A stretch of 64,000 nt of DNA from Micromonospora sp. HM5-17. Lineage in GTDB: Bacteria > Actinomycetota > Actinomycetes > Mycobacteriales > Micromonosporaceae. The notes under the pieces were generated by a model. That model was not told where the DNA came from, ran no database searches, and saw only the letters and a program-made list of their open reading frames with translations. Location of the stretch: positions 186,001 to 250,000 of the forward strand of contig NZ_RJWA01000001.1 in the NCBI RefSeq assembly GCF_003762835.1, read 5' to 3'. The position numbers and the translations under genes are program-made. Shown here piece after piece: positions 8,307 to 17,747 of the stretch; position 1 is the stretch's first letter, and each line of letters begins with the position of its first letter.

Positions 8307-10094
8307 TCAGCGGGTGCGGCTCGGCGTCGGGGAGAGCGGGGGCAGGATCCCGCCGCCCCTACCGGGTTCCTCCCCGGTGGGGGTGACCGACGGCGTCGCG
8401 GTGGGGGTCTGCGGAGACTCCTGCTCCGGCACGGTGACCGTGATGGTGATCAGGGTGCCCTTCTTGGCGGTGCCGGTCTTGCTCTGCCGCTGCACCTCCG
8501 GAGCCTCGCCCGGCGGGACCTCGTCGCCCTCGACCGTCCTCACCCGGAAGCCCGCCTCCTTCAGCCGCCGCGCCGCCTCGTCGGGGGAGTACCCGACCAC
8601 GTTCGGCACCGGGACGATGTTGCCCAGGGAGACCTCGACGGTGACCTTGGTGCCCGGCGCCACCTTCTCACCGGACTCCGGGCTGACCCTGACCACCTGG
8701 CCCTCGGGCGCCTCGTGGTCGACGTCCTTGCGCTCGACTCGCAGGTCCCGGTCCTCAAGCTGGGCCTTGACCGACTCGTACGTGCCGCCGACCAGGCCCG
8801 GCGGGATCGTCACCTCCTCCGGCCCGTGGCAGACCACGACCTCGACCTCGGTCGCCGGCTCGACCTGCCGGGTCGCCTCGGGGGTCTGGCCGGTGACGCG
8901 GCCGACCTCGCAGTCGTCGCTGGTGTTGGGCGTACCCTCCCGAACCTTCAGTCCGGCCTGCTCCAGCGCCCGTTTGGCGTCGTCGAGGGTGGAGCCGATC
9001 ACGTTCGGCACCTGCACCTGCTGCGCCCCCTGGTTCATCATCAACGCGGCGACCAGGGCGATCACGGCCATGACGCCGAGGGCACTCAGGGTGGCCAGCA
9101 CCCACGCGGAGGCGCGGCGCCGGCGGGCGTCGCCGACCCGGGCCGGCGGCGGCATCGGGCGCGTCCCGGCGGGCGGCATCGGGCGGGCCGCCGGCTGGGT
9201 CATCGCCACGGTCTCGGCCTCGCGCAACACCGGCGTTGCCATCACCGGGCGGCCGGCCGCGGCCCGGAGCAGGTCGGCCCGCATCTCGGCGGCGCTCTGG
9301 TAACGGTTGAGCGGGTTCTTCGACAGCGCCTTCAGCACGATCGCGTCGATCGGCGGCGTGACATCCGGATTGATGTCACTCGGCGCCGGCGGGTCCTCCC
9401 GGACGTGCTGATAGGCGACGCTGACCGGGCTGTCCCCGACGAACGGCGGGTGGCCGCAGAGCAGTTCGAAGAGGACGCAGCCGGCGGCGTACACGTCGGA
9501 GCGGGCGTCCACCGCCTCGCCCCGGGCCTGCTCCGGGGAGAGGTACTGGGCCGTACCGATCACCGCGCTGGTCTGGGTCATCGTGGTCGCCCCGCTGGCC
9601 AACGCGCGGGCGATACCGAAGTCCATGACCTTGACCTGCCCGGTCTGGGTCATCATCACGTTCCCGGGCTTGATGTCCCGGTGGATGATGTTGTGCCGGT
9701 GGCTGAACTCCAGGGCGGCGCAGACGTCGGCGACGATCTCCAGAGCCCGGCGCGGCATCAGCCGACCCTCGGCGGCGAGGACCTCCTTGAGGGTGCGGCC
9801 GTTGACGAACTCCATGACGATGAACGGCAGCGTCTCGCCGGTCGGCGCGATCTCCTCGCCGGTGTCGTAGACCGCGACGATCGCCGGGTGGTTCAGCGAC
9901 GCGGCGTTCTGCGCCTCCCGGCGGAACCGCATCTGGAACGTGTCGTCCCGGGCGAGGTCGGTCCGAAGCATCTTGATCGCGACATCGCGGCCGAGTCGAA
10001 GGTCACGACCACGGTGCACCTCGGCCATGCCGCCGTACCCGAGCAGCTCGCCGACCTGGTACCTGCCACCCAGCAGGCGGGCCTGCGCCGTCAT
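8307..10094 (-). CDS. pknB: Ser/Thr protein kinase PknB with PASTA domains
   Basis: A 595-residue receptor kinase. The cytoplasmic Hanks-type domain (1-~280) has the glycine loop LGYGGMAEV, Lys41, HRDIKPGN (Asp140, Asn145), DFG (158-160) and activation-loop threonines T170/T171/T173, then GTAQYLSPEQA. A Pro-rich linker leads to a membrane helix at about 330-353 and three extracellular PASTA repeats (about 360-427, 430-498, 499-567) that bind muropeptides/lipid II. Mycobacterial PknB has four PASTA repeats, so one fewer here. A Pro/Thr tail follows. It phosphorylates division and wall-synthesis proteins and is opposed by PstP. It is the last gene of the fhaA-to-pknB operon, 19 nt after pknA. 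Confidence 0.96.
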   Translation of the reverse strand: MTAQARLLGGRYQVGELLGYGGMAEVHRGRDLRLGRDVAIKMLRTDLARDDTFQMRFRREAQNAASLNHPAIVAVYDTGEEIAPTGETLPFIVMEFVNGRTLKEVLAAEGRLMPRRALEIVADVCAALEFSHRHNIIHRDIKPGNVMMTQTGQVKVMDFGIARALASGATTMTQTSAVIGTAQYLSPEQARGEAVDARSDVYAAGCVLFELLCGHPPFVGDSPVSVAYQHVREDPPAPSDINPDVTPPIDAIVLKALSKNPLNRYQSAAEMRADLLRAAAGRPVMATPVLREAETVAMTQPAARPMPPAGTRPMPPPARVGDARRRRASAWVLATLSALGVMAVIALVAALMMNQGAQQVQVPNVIGSTLDDAKRALEQAGLKVREGTPNTSDDCEVGRVTGQTPEATRQVEPATEVEVVVCHGPEEVTIPPGLVGGTYESVKAQLEDRDLRVERKDVDHEAPEGQVVRVSPESGEKVAPGTKVTVEVSLGNIVPVPNVVGYSPDEAARRLKEAGFRVRTVEGDEVPPGEAPEVQRQSKTGTAKKGTLITITVTVPEQESPQTPTATPSVTPTGEEPGRGGGILPPLSPTPSRTR

Positions 10095-10113
10095 CTCGTG
10101 TCTCGTCCTTCGC

Positions 10114-11523
10114 TCATCTCGTCACCCCGCCGGCAAGTCCCACACGCTCCACCTGACGGTACGGCGCACTCGCCCGGTCGTCCCGTCCGGTTAGCGACCA
10201 TGGCTGCACCGCCGTCACCCGTGTCCCCGACAGGCCCTCATTGATCTGCTGCTGTTTTCTCCACTGATAGGCAATCACGCCCGAGCAGATCAACACCAAC
10301 AGGCCCAGGACGAGGAAGAACGCGATCAGCAACGCAGAATTACCGGACGACTCCGGTACGGGTCCGACCGGCCGCGCCGGATAGGTGTAGGTGGGCTCCG
10401 GCCGGGGCCGGGGCGGCTGCGGCACGGCCGCCGCGCCCCGGTTGTAGCCGGCTGGACCGACCGCCGCCGTCCCCGGCGGCCGGGGCGTCGGTACGGCCGC
10501 CGACCCCGTCGGCGGGTGGGCCGGCGCGGCCGGCGAGTGCGGCGGGGCGGCCGGCGGCGGGAGAGCGGGCGTCACCCGCGCGGTCGCTCCAGGTGCGACC
10601 CGGGGGGCCGGCGGGGTCGAGACCGGCCCGGGCGGCGACCCGACGGATCCGGGCTGGTGCGGCGGCACGGGGACGGCGACCACCGGGCGCCCGGGCTTCG
10701 AGCTGCCGATGGAGGCGGCCGCCTGGCGGGCGACGGCCGCCAGTTCGGCGGCGCTCTGCCACCGGGCCGCCGGGTCCTTCGCCATCGACCGTTCCACGAT
10801 CGCCCGGACCGCCGGCGGAATGTCCGGAGGAAGCGGTCGCGGGGTCTCCCGGACGTGCTTCATCGCGATCTCGATCGGGGTGTTGCCCTCGAACGGGCGC
10901 CGGCCGGCCAGGCACTGGTACGCCACCACGCCGAGCGCGTACACGTCGGAGGCGGGGGTGGCGACGGCGCCGGCGGCCTGCTCCGGCGAGATGTACGACG
11001 CGGTGCCGAGCACCGAGCCCGCCGCGGTGAGCTGGCCCACCAGGTCCGACCGGGCGATCCCGAAGTCGGTGAGGACCAGCGTGCCGTTCGGCCGGACCAG
11101 CAGGTTGCCGGGCTTCACGTCCCGGTGCACGATCCCCTTGTCGTGGGCGGCCTGAAGCGCGTCCGCGGCCTGGGCGACCAGGGCCATCGTCCGGGCCGGG
11201 GTGAGCCGGCCGACCCGGCTCAACGTCCGGGAGAGCGCGTCACCCTCGACGTACTCCATCACCAGGAAGGCGACCTGGTCGTCGCTGCCGTAGTCGTAGA
11301 CGTCGACCACTCCGGGGTGGTTGATGGTCGCCATGGTCCGCGCCTCGCCCCGGAAGCGCTCGGCGAAGCCGGGCTCGTCCAGCAGGGCCGGCAGCAGGAT
11401 CTTGACGGCCACCGTCCGGCCGAGCACCTCGTCGGTGCCCCGCCAGACGTCCCCCATCCCGCCGCCTGCGATCCGCTCGTCGAGGCGGTAGCGGTTGCCG
11501 AGCAGCACCCCGGGCTTGAGCAT
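10114..11523 (-). CDS. pknA: Ser/Thr protein kinase PknA
   Basis: A 469-residue kinase with the Hanks fold: glycine loop IAGGGMGDV, Lys41, HRDVKPGN (Asp135, Lys137, Asn140), DFG at 153-155. A ~150-residue Pro/Ala/Thr-rich linker follows, then a membrane helix close to the C-terminus (LLIAFFLVLGLLVLICSGVI) and a short extracellular tail without PASTA domains. This is the PknA layout; it works with PknB to control growth and division. The ATG at 11523 is chosen because GGAGG lies 8 nt upstream and the gene follows pbpA by 1 nt; a longer upstream reading frame overlaps pbpA. Confidence 0.95.
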   Translation of the reverse strand: MLKPGVLLGNRYRLDERIAGGGMGDVWRGTDEVLGRTVAVKILLPALLDEPGFAERFRGEARTMATINHPGVVDVYDYGSDDQVAFLVMEYVEGDALSRTLSRVGRLTPARTMALVAQAADALQAAHDKGIVHRDVKPGNLLVRPNGTLVLTDFGIARSDLVGQLTAAGSVLGTASYISPEQAAGAVATPASDVYALGVVAYQCLAGRRPFEGNTPIEIAMKHVRETPRPLPPDIPPAVRAIVERSMAKDPAARWQSAAELAAVARQAAASIGSSKPGRPVVAVPVPPHQPGSVGSPPGPVSTPPAPRVAPGATARVTPALPPPAAPPHSPAAPAHPPTGSAAVPTPRPPGTAAVGPAGYNRGAAAVPQPPRPRPEPTYTYPARPVGPVPESSGNSALLIAFFLVLGLLVLICSGVIAYQWRKQQQINEGLSGTRVTAVQPWSLTGRDDRASAPYRQVERVGLAGGVTR

Positions 11524-11524
11524 C

Positions 11525-13030
11525 TCAACGGCCTCCCCGGTCGGCGATGACGGCCCGCATGATCGCCCCGCTGATCCGGGCCGCCTCGGCGCTGCCGCCG
11601 GTGCCGGCGCTCTCGAGGAGCACGCAGACGGCGGAGACCGGTTCACCCTTGTCGTTGATCGCGAACCCGATGAACCAGCCGTGCTCGGGGCGATCGGCGC
11701 CGTTCTCGGCGGTACCGGTCTTGCCGCCGACCCGGTAGCCGTTGATCTGGGCGTTCCGGCCGGTGCCGTTCTCCACGACGCTGACCATCATCTCCTGCAG
11801 CGACCGGGCGACGTCGGCCCCGACCGACTGACGCAGCTGCCGCGGCGCCGCCTTGTAGTACTGGGTGGTGCGGTCCGGGCCGAGCAGCCGGTCCACCAGG
11901 TACGGCCGCATCTGCTGACCGTTGTTGGCGACCGCGGCGGCGATCATCGCCCCCTCGAGCGGCGTCATCCGGACGTTGTTCTGCCCGATGGAGGACTGCG
12001 CGACCGACGGCGGGTCGTCCTGACCGCTCGGGGCGAGCATGTCCCCGGTCCGGCTCGCCGCCACCGGGTGGCCGTCGCCGTTGAGCCGCCCCACCGTCAG
12101 CTCCTCGTCCTCGAAGCCGAACCTGCGGGCCTCCTCCTTGATCTTCTCGGCCCCGAGCTTGACGCCGAGCTGCGCGAACCCGGTGTTGCAGGACTCGGTG
12201 AGGGCGCTCATCAACGACACCTCGTCCTCCGGGCAGATGCTCGGCGCGGCGTTGCGGATGGGCTGGCCGGCCGTAGGGGGGAGCCAGCTGGAGCCGGCCG
12301 GGATCCGGGTGTGCGGGTTGTACCCGTTCTCCAGGGCCGCGGCCGCGACGATCACCTTCATCGTGGAGCCGGGCGGGAACGTCTCGGAGAGTGCCCGGTT
12401 CTTCAGCGGACCGTCCTTGTCGGCCTCCAGTCGGTCGTACGCGGCCTGGGCCTGCTTGGTGTCGTGGTCGGCGAGCGGGTTGGGGTCGAAGCTCGGCATC
12501 GAGACCAGCGCCTGGATCGCCCCGGTCCGCGGGTCGATCGCCACCGCCGCGCCCTTGGTCGCCCCCACCCGGTTGTCGGAGAGCCCCTTGAAGGCGGCCT
12601 CCTGGGCCCGCGGCGAGAGGGTGAGCAGCACGTCCCCGCCGGCGGTCTGCTTGCCGGTGAAGAGATCGCGGAGCCGGTCGGCGAACAGCTGGTCGCTGGT
12701 GCCGGCGAGGAACTCGTTCTCGCTCTTCTCGATCCCGGTGTCGGCGAGGTTGACCGGCTTGTAGCCGAGGACGTGGGCGTAGACCTCGCCCTTCGGGTAC
12801 GTGCGGAGGAACTTCAGGTCTCCGCTGGTCTCCTTGCTGGTCGCCAGCGGCGTACCGCCCGCCTCGATGATGCCGCGCTTGCGTTCGTACTCCGCGACCT
12901 GGACCCGGCCGTTGTAGTCGCTGTTGCGGTACTCGTCCGCCTTGAGGGCCTGAACGTAGTTCAGGTTGACGAAGAGCAGGCCGAACAGGACCATCACCAC
13001 GACGCCAACCCGGCGCAGGGGCGCGTTCAC
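11525..13030 (-). CDS. pbpA: Penicillin-binding protein PbpA (class B transpeptidase)
   Basis: A 501-residue protein with an N-terminal membrane anchor (residues 8-28), a dimerisation-type domain, and a transpeptidase domain with the three penicillin-binding motifs: STMK (Ser222, Lys225), SCN (280-282) and KTGT (437-440). It cross-links peptidoglycan in the periplasm-like space together with the SEDS glycosyltransferase encoded next to it. Its GTG overlaps the rodA stop by 4 nt (GTGA), so translation is coupled. In mycobacteria PbpA is controlled by the same kinases. Confidence 0.95.
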   Translation of the reverse strand: MNAPLRRVGVVVMVLFGLLFVNLNYVQALKADEYRNSDYNGRVQVAEYERKRGIIEAGGTPLATSKETSGDLKFLRTYPKGEVYAHVLGYKPVNLADTGIEKSENEFLAGTSDQLFADRLRDLFTGKQTAGGDVLLTLSPRAQEAAFKGLSDNRVGATKGAAVAIDPRTGAIQALVSMPSFDPNPLADHDTKQAQAAYDRLEADKDGPLKNRALSETFPPGSTMKVIVAAAALENGYNPHTRIPAGSSWLPPTAGQPIRNAAPSICPEDEVSLMSALTESCNTGFAQLGVKLGAEKIKEEARRFGFEDEELTVGRLNGDGHPVAASRTGDMLAPSGQDDPPSVAQSSIGQNNVRMTPLEGAMIAAAVANNGQQMRPYLVDRLLGPDRTTQYYKAAPRQLRQSVGADVARSLQEMMVSVVENGTGRNAQINGYRVGGKTGTAENGADRPEHGWFIGFAINDKGEPVSAVCVLLESAGTGGSAEAARISGAIMRAVIADRGGR

Positions 13031-14529
13031 GGTCTGATCACCTCCGTGGGGGCGCCGTGCAGCTGGGCCGGCGGTCCGGCCGGTACCCCGCTCGGTCGGG
13101 ACGTGCCCTGCGAGTCCACCGGCCGGCGTGCCGCGTCGGAGATCCGCAGCAGCGCCGCGATCAGGAGCCAGTTGGCCATCAGCGAGGACCCACCGGCGGA
13201 GAGGAACGGGGTGGTCTGGCCGGTGAGCGGGATCAGCTTGCTGATCCCGCCGACGATCACGAAGACCTGCAACCCCAGGGTGAAGGCGAGCCCGCCGGCA
13301 AGCAGCTTCCCGAACGAGTCCCGGACCGCGAGGGCGGCCCGCAGCCCGCGCTCGACGACCAGCAGATAGATCACCAGCAGGGACGAGAGGCCGAAGAGGC
13401 CGATCTCCTCACCCATCCCGGCGAAGATGAAGTCGTTGTGCACCTCCGGCACCAGGTGTGGCTGCCCGCCGCCCGGTCCGGCGCCGAACAGGCCCCCGGT
13501 GCCGAGCCCGAGCAGTCCCTGCACGAGCTGGTAGCCGCCGTCGTACGCGTCGGCGAAGGGGTCGAGCCAGATCTCGGCCCGGAGGTAGAAGTTGGCGAAC
13601 GGTCCGCCGACGGTGCCGCCCAGGAAGTACGCCAGGAAGGCGCCGCCGAAGAAGAGCAGCAGACCGATGATCAGCCAACTGACCCGCTCGGTGGCGATGT
13701 AGAGGGTCACCACGAACATGCCGAAGTAGAGCAGCGAGGTGCCGAGGTCCTTCTCGAAGATCAGCACCAGCAGGCTGATCGCCCAGACCACGAGCACCGG
13801 CCCCAGGTCGCGGCCACGCGGGAAGTCGATGCCGAGGAAGCGCCGGCTGGCCAGCGAGAGCACCTCGCGCTTGCGGACCAGGTAGTAGGCGAAGAAGACC
13901 AGCAGGGCCAACTTGGCGAACTCGCCGGGCTGGATCTGCCCGACCCCGGGGATGATGACCCAGAGCTTGGCATTGTTGATCTCGGAGAACCGCCGGGGCA
14001 GCACCGCGGGGAGCATGACCAGCACGATGCCGGCGAGGCCCAGGGTGTACGCGTACCGGGAGACGGCCCGGTGGTCCCGCATCAGCACCAGCAGCAGGGC
14101 GGCGAGCACCACGGCGGCGAGGGTCCAGGCGAGTTGCCGGCCACCGACGCCGGCGAAGATCGGGAAGTCGGGCCGCTCCTGCGGGGGAAGATCGGGATCA
14201 CCCAGATCCAACCGTCTGAGGAAGCCCACCCCGAGGCCGTTGAGCAGGGCGACCGCTGGCAGCAGCACCGGGTCGGCGTGCGGCGCCAGGAACCGGACCA
14301 CCAGGTGCAGGGCGAGGAAGACGGCGCTGAGCGCGGCGGTCGGCACCCAGAAGTCGAGCGTCACCTCGTCCAGGAGGGTCGCCTCGACCGTCGCCGCGTA
14401 CGCCGCCACCAGCGCCATTGCGAACAGCAGCAACGCCAGCTCGGCGTTGCGCCTGGACGAGGCGAACCGGACACGGGGCAGCTCGCCCGTTGGCGCGGGC
14501 GTGGCTACCGATCCAGGCGGGGCGGTCAC
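13027..14529 (-). CDS. rodA: SEDS peptidoglycan polymerase RodA/FtsW
   Basis: A 500-residue integral membrane protein with roughly 12 helices. Family landmarks are GVGQIQPGEFAKLALLVFFA, DLGTSLLYFGMF and the large loop with YQLVQGLLGLGTGGLFG...HNDFIFAGMGEEIGLFG. It polymerises lipid II into glycan strands, partnered by PbpA. By position in the pkn operon it corresponds to RodA rather than divisome FtsW. The GTG at 14529 gives a short Ala/Pro/Thr-rich cytoplasmic N-terminus; a longer frame would run into pstP. It starts 31 nt after pstP. Confidence 0.93.
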   Translation of the reverse strand: MTAPPGSVATPAPTGELPRVRFASSRRNAELALLLFAMALVAAYAATVEATLLDEVTLDFWVPTAALSAVFLALHLVVRFLAPHADPVLLPAVALLNGLGVGFLRRLDLGDPDLPPQERPDFPIFAGVGGRQLAWTLAAVVLAALLLVLMRDHRAVSRYAYTLGLAGIVLVMLPAVLPRRFSEINNAKLWVIIPGVGQIQPGEFAKLALLVFFAYYLVRKREVLSLASRRFLGIDFPRGRDLGPVLVVWAISLLVLIFEKDLGTSLLYFGMFVVTLYIATERVSWLIIGLLLFFGGAFLAYFLGGTVGGPFANFYLRAEIWLDPFADAYDGGYQLVQGLLGLGTGGLFGAGPGGGQPHLVPEVHNDFIFAGMGEEIGLFGLSSLLVIYLLVVERGLRAALAVRDSFGKLLAGGLAFTLGLQVFVIVGGISKLIPLTGQTTPFLSAGGSSLMANWLLIAALLRISDAARRPVDSQGTSRPSGVPAGPPAQLHGAPTEVIRP

Positions 14530-14560
14530 GATGTATCCCTCGGATCGTCGGAGCTGGCGC

Positions 14561-16000
14561 TCACTCGATCGACCGGCAGTCCGCCGGATCCGTGGCCGGC
14601 GGAAGCGGATCGGACGGTGGCGCGTCGGGCGAGTCCGCCGGGGTGGCGGAGGCCCGTACGGTCTGGCCGGGGGTGGGGGTCGTGGCACCGGGCGAACGGG
14701 TCGGGGTGGCGCCCGGCGACGGCGAGGTGCCCGGGGCCGGCGTGGCGCCGGGCGACGGGCTCGGCGGGCAGATGGGCTTGAGGTTCGGGTTGCTGGGGTC
14801 GTCGTTGGTCAGTTCGGCGAGGCGGCGCGCGGCGTCGGAGGCGTCCTTCGCCACGATGCCCTGCTTGACCTGCTCCTGCGCGGCGGCGGTCAGGTCGTCG
14901 AGTTCGGTCGGACTGGTCTGGTGCACGGTGGAGAGGTCGAGCCCGGCGATCCGACCCGGAATGCCCTGGAAGACCGCGAGCTGACCGTCCTCGGTCGCGC
15001 CGACGTAGTACTGCCGCTGTGTGTAGTCCCAGCCGAACCAGAGCCCGCCGCCGACGATACTGAGCAGCGCCACCACGAGCAGCGCGGTGCGCAACGGGTG
15101 GCGCCGCGGACGTTCGTCCTCCTCGTCACCCGAGGTCTCGGCCTCGGCCGGCTCCGGGCTGGGGGAACGCGGCGCGGAGAGCGCCGAGGCGCGGGCGGCC
15201 GGGGTGGAGCTGTCCGCCGAGGTCGCCATGCCGCGGTCCCGGGAGGCCGCACCCCCGACGATCGGCGCCGCCTCCAGGATGTCCTGGTCACTGGCGTCGG
15301 CGATGATCACGGTGATGTTGTCGGGGCCGCCGCCGCGGAGGGCGAGCTGCACCAGGCGCTCGACGCACTGCTGCGGATCGGCGTACTCGCGCATGGTATC
15401 GGCGATCGTCTCCGCGCTGACCACGCCGGAGAGCCCGTCGCTGCAGATCAGGTAGCGGTCGCCGGGAAGGACCTGGCGAACGGAGTACTCGGGGTCGATG
15501 TCGCGGCCGTCCAGGGCGCGGGTGAGCAGCGACCGCTGCGGGTGGCTGTTCGCCTCCTCCTGGCTGATCCGGCCCTCGTCGACCAGCATCTGGACGTACG
15601 TGTCGTCCTTGGTGATCTGGGTGAACTCGCCGTTGCGGAGCAGGTACGCCCGGGAGTCACCGATGTGCACCATGCCGATCTTGCTGCCCGAGAAGAGCAG
15701 GGCGGTCAGCGTGGTGCCCATCCCCTCCAGGTGCGGATTGGCGTCGACCGTGTCCCGCAGTTGCTGGTTGGCGGAGTCCACGGCCGCGCGCAGCGCGTCG
15801 ACGAGGGCGTCGCCGGGGACGTCCTCGTCGAGCGGGGCCATGGCGCCGATGACGATGTTGCTGGCGACGTCACCGGCGGCCATCCCCCCCATGCCGTCGG
15901 CGACGGCGAGGAGCCGCGGCCCGGCATAGACGGAATCCTGGTTGCCGTCTCGGATCAGCCCACGGTCGCTGTGCGCCGCATAACGCAGGGTCAGAGTCAT
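14561..16000 (-). CDS. pstP: PP2C-family Ser/Thr phosphatase PstP
   Basis: A 479-residue protein. The PP2C domain (1-~240) has the metal-binding motifs RDGNQDS, ADGMGGMAAGD, HIGDSRAYLL, CSDGLSGVV and GGPDNITVII. A charged linker leads to a membrane helix at about 305-325 and an extracellular C-terminal half ending in a Pro/Thr/Ser region with several SPGAT-like repeats. It dephosphorylates PknA/PknB and their substrates. Its ATG overlaps the fhaB stop (ATGA). The C-terminal low-complexity tail probably spans the wall. Confidence 0.95.
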   Translation of the reverse strand: MTLTLRYAAHSDRGLIRDGNQDSVYAGPRLLAVADGMGGMAAGDVASNIVIGAMAPLDEDVPGDALVDALRAAVDSANQQLRDTVDANPHLEGMGTTLTALLFSGSKIGMVHIGDSRAYLLRNGEFTQITKDDTYVQMLVDEGRISQEEANSHPQRSLLTRALDGRDIDPEYSVRQVLPGDRYLICSDGLSGVVSAETIADTMREYADPQQCVERLVQLALRGGGPDNITVIIADASDQDILEAAPIVGGAASRDRGMATSADSSTPAARASALSAPRSPSPEPAEAETSGDEEDERPRRHPLRTALLVVALLSIVGGGLWFGWDYTQRQYYVGATEDGQLAVFQGIPGRIAGLDLSTVHQTSPTELDDLTAAAQEQVKQGIVAKDASDAARRLAELTNDDPSNPNLKPICPPSPSPGATPAPGTSPSPGATPTRSPGATTPTPGQTVRASATPADSPDAPPSDPLPPATDPADCRSIE

Positions 16001-16482
16001 GGCCGTAACTCGAGGGAAGTGCGGCCGATCCGGATCGGCACGCCGAGGGGGACGGGGGTAGGTCCGGTGACCTTAGCGCGATCGAGGTAGGTCCCGTTAG
16101 TCGAACCGAGATCCTCGACGTACCACTGACCGTTCCGGGGCACGAGTCGGGCGTGCCGGGCCGAGGCGTAGTCGTCCGTGATCACCAGGGTGGAGTCCTC
16201 CGCACGGCCGATGGTGATCGGTGATTCGCCGAGGGTTATCCGGGTGCCGGCAAGCTGGCCGCCGGTGACGACCAACTGGTGCGCGGCCCGCCCCCGCTTG
16301 ACCTTCGCCGGCTTGGCTTGCCCCAGGGTCGCCCCCACCACCCCGCGTGGCGCGGCGACGAGCCGGCTCGACCGCGCTCCGGCGAAGAGGTCTCGGCGGA
16401 TCACCCCGACCACCGTGAACACGAAGATCCACAGCAGGACGAGAAATCCGATTCGGGCGACAGTGAGGACGAACGGGGGCAA
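15997..16482 (-). CDS. fhaB: FHA-domain protein FhaB (FipA)
   Basis: A 161-residue protein with a membrane helix at about 7-28, a short basic linker and a C-terminal FHA domain (about 75-158) with ITIGRAEDS, SARHARL and GSTNGTYLD, the phosphothreonine-binding residues. In mycobacteria this protein links kinase signalling with FtsZ/FtsQ. It starts 5 nt after fhaA and overlaps pstP by 4 nt. Confidence 0.93.
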   Translation of the reverse strand: MPPFVLTVARIGFLVLLWIFVFTVVGVIRRDLFAGARSSRLVAAPRGVVGATLGQAKPAKVKRGRAAHQLVVTGGQLAGTRITLGESPITIGRAEDSTLVITDDYASARHARLVPRNGQWYVEDLGSTNGTYLDRAKVTGPTPVPLGVPIRIGRTSLELRP

Positions 16483-16487
16483 GGCGG

Positions 16488-17255
16488 TTAACCGTCCACG
16501 CGGAAGGTGAGGGTGGTCGTACCCAGCTGGATCATGTCGCCGGGGTTGAGCGCGACGGCGGAGACCCGCTGGCCGTTCACCATCGTGCCGTTGGTGGAGC
16601 CGAGGTCGGTGAGGACCACCTGGGCGCCGTCGAAGTCGAGCCGGGCGTGACGCCGGGAGATCCCGACGTCGGGGAGCCGGAGGTTGGCCTGGTCGCCACG
16701 GCCGATCACGGTGGAACCCATCTGCAGCGGATACGTCCGACCGTCACCGGAGACCAGCCGGACGTTGCGCCCGCCGGGACCGTGTCCGGGCGGAGGGCCG
16801 TAGCCGCCACCCTGGTCGTAGGGGGGGTAGGCGGGCTGGCCGGGTGCGTCGTACGGCGAGGGGTGCACGGGAGCGACGTCACCGCCGGTGTAGACCTCGG
16901 CGGTGACCCGGAACATGCCGGTGTCCAGCCCGTCCCCACGCTCGATCTCGACGATCACGTCGCCGTAGACGGTCCACGCCTGCTCGCCGATGAACTCCGC
17001 CTGCGACTGCGCCAGTTCCTGGGCGAGCGCGGCGGCGTACGGCGCCAGCCGGCTGTGGTCGTACGGTGAGAGATCGATCACGTAGCGGTTGGGGACGAGG
17101 GTGCGCCCGCCAGCGAGGATCGCCTTGTGCGCCTCGGCCTCCCGCTGCATCGCGTTGAGGATCTCGACGGGGTGCACGACCCCTTTGAACACCTTTGCGA
17201 AGGCCCCCTCGACTAGGCCCTCCAGACGCTTCTCAAAGCGTTGCAGCACGCTCAC
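16488..17255 (-). CDS. fhaA: FHA-domain protein FhaA (DUF3662 N-terminal domain)
   Basis: A 255-residue protein. The DUF3662 domain (about 1-115) begins VLQRFEKRLEGLVEGAFAKVFKG. A Pro/Gly/Tyr-rich linker follows, then a C-terminal FHA domain (about 165-250) with STVIGRGDQ, ISRRHARL and GSTNGTMVN. It is the first gene of the kinase operon and binds phosphorylated partners such as MviN-type proteins in mycobacteria. The GTG at 17255 is preferred because AGGAGG lies 5 nt upstream; an ATG at 17282 has no such site. Confidence 0.92.
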   Translation of the reverse strand: MSVLQRFEKRLEGLVEGAFAKVFKGVVHPVEILNAMQREAEAHKAILAGGRTLVPNRYVIDLSPYDHSRLAPYAAALAQELAQSQAEFIGEQAWTVYGDVIVEIERGDGLDTGMFRVTAEVYTGGDVAPVHPSPYDAPGQPAYPPYDQGGGYGPPPGHGPGGRNVRLVSGDGRTYPLQMGSTVIGRGDQANLRLPDVGISRRHARLDFDGAQVVLTDLGSTNGTMVNGQRVSAVALNPGDMIQLGTTTLTFRVDG

Positions 17256-17504
17256 CGGCTCCTCCTCGGGTTCCGAGGACATGATGGTATCCGGCCGTCG
17301 CACGTGCAGCCCGCACGCCGCTCGGCCGCCTGCTGCCGGCCTCTCCTCAGCGGCCGGGATCTGTCGTGCTACCCTTCCACCCGCCGCGGGCGGTAATCGC
17401 CAGCGGTGACAGTAGGGACAGCGTAGTATGTCCCGGCACATGCCGAAGAGCGGGCCGACGGATACATTGTTATCGTCCTGTGGCCCGCTTGAGGACGAGC
17501 CGGT
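17256..17504 (-). other. Upstream region of the fhaA operon
   Basis: No gene is seen between fhaA and the tRNA-Leu promoter. The stretch around 17370-17480 is less G+C-rich, with TACGCT/TACTAC-like boxes on the minus strand that could be the operon's -10. I cannot place a promoter with confidence. Confidence 0.3.
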
Positions 17505-17534
17505 TTGATCCCGACCCTTCCCAGGGTCTAAGGT
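17505..17534 (+). promoter_or_regulatory. Promoter of tRNA-Leu
   Basis: TTGATC at 17505-17510 and TAAGGT at 17529-17534 are 18 nt apart and end 23 nt before the mature tRNA, a normal distance for a tRNA leader. Confidence 0.5.
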
Positions 17535-17557
17535 TCGGCAGGGCTCACGCCTCGCAA

Positions 17558-17640
17558 GGGGAAGTGGCGGAATGGCAGACGCGCACGGTTCAGGTCCGTG
17601 TGCCCGAGAGGGCGTGGGGGTTCAACTCCCCCCTTCCCCA
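17558..17640 (+). tRNA. tRNA-Leu (CAG anticodon)
   Basis: An 83-nt class II tRNA. The acceptor stem is GGGGAAG (17558-17564) with CTTCCCC (17633-17639) and discriminator A at 17640. The anticodon stem-loop cacgg-TTCAGGT-ccgtg has CAG at 17591-17593. A long variable arm (gcccgagagggc) and a T arm GGGGG-TTCAACT-CCCCC complete it. The 3' CCA is not encoded. It reads CTG, the commonest leucine codon in this genome. Confidence 0.96.
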
Positions 17641-17645
17641 CCGCA

Positions 17646-17679
17646 GAAGGGCTCCGTGGCGACCACGGAGCCCTTCTTT
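17646..17679 (+). terminator. Intrinsic terminator of tRNA-Leu
   Basis: A perfect 14-bp stem (17646-17659 with 17663-17676) with a CGA loop, followed by TTT, lies 5 nt after the tRNA. Confidence 0.85.
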
Positions 17680-17747
17680 CATATCGGGGCAAAGCCGGCA
17701 CCGCGCTATGCTCCGGTGGTTCCGACCCCCCAGAGCAGGAGTGACGT

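Noticed and set aside
10114-11523. PASTA domain in PknA
   Set aside because: The extracellular part after the membrane helix is too short and has no PASTA motif.
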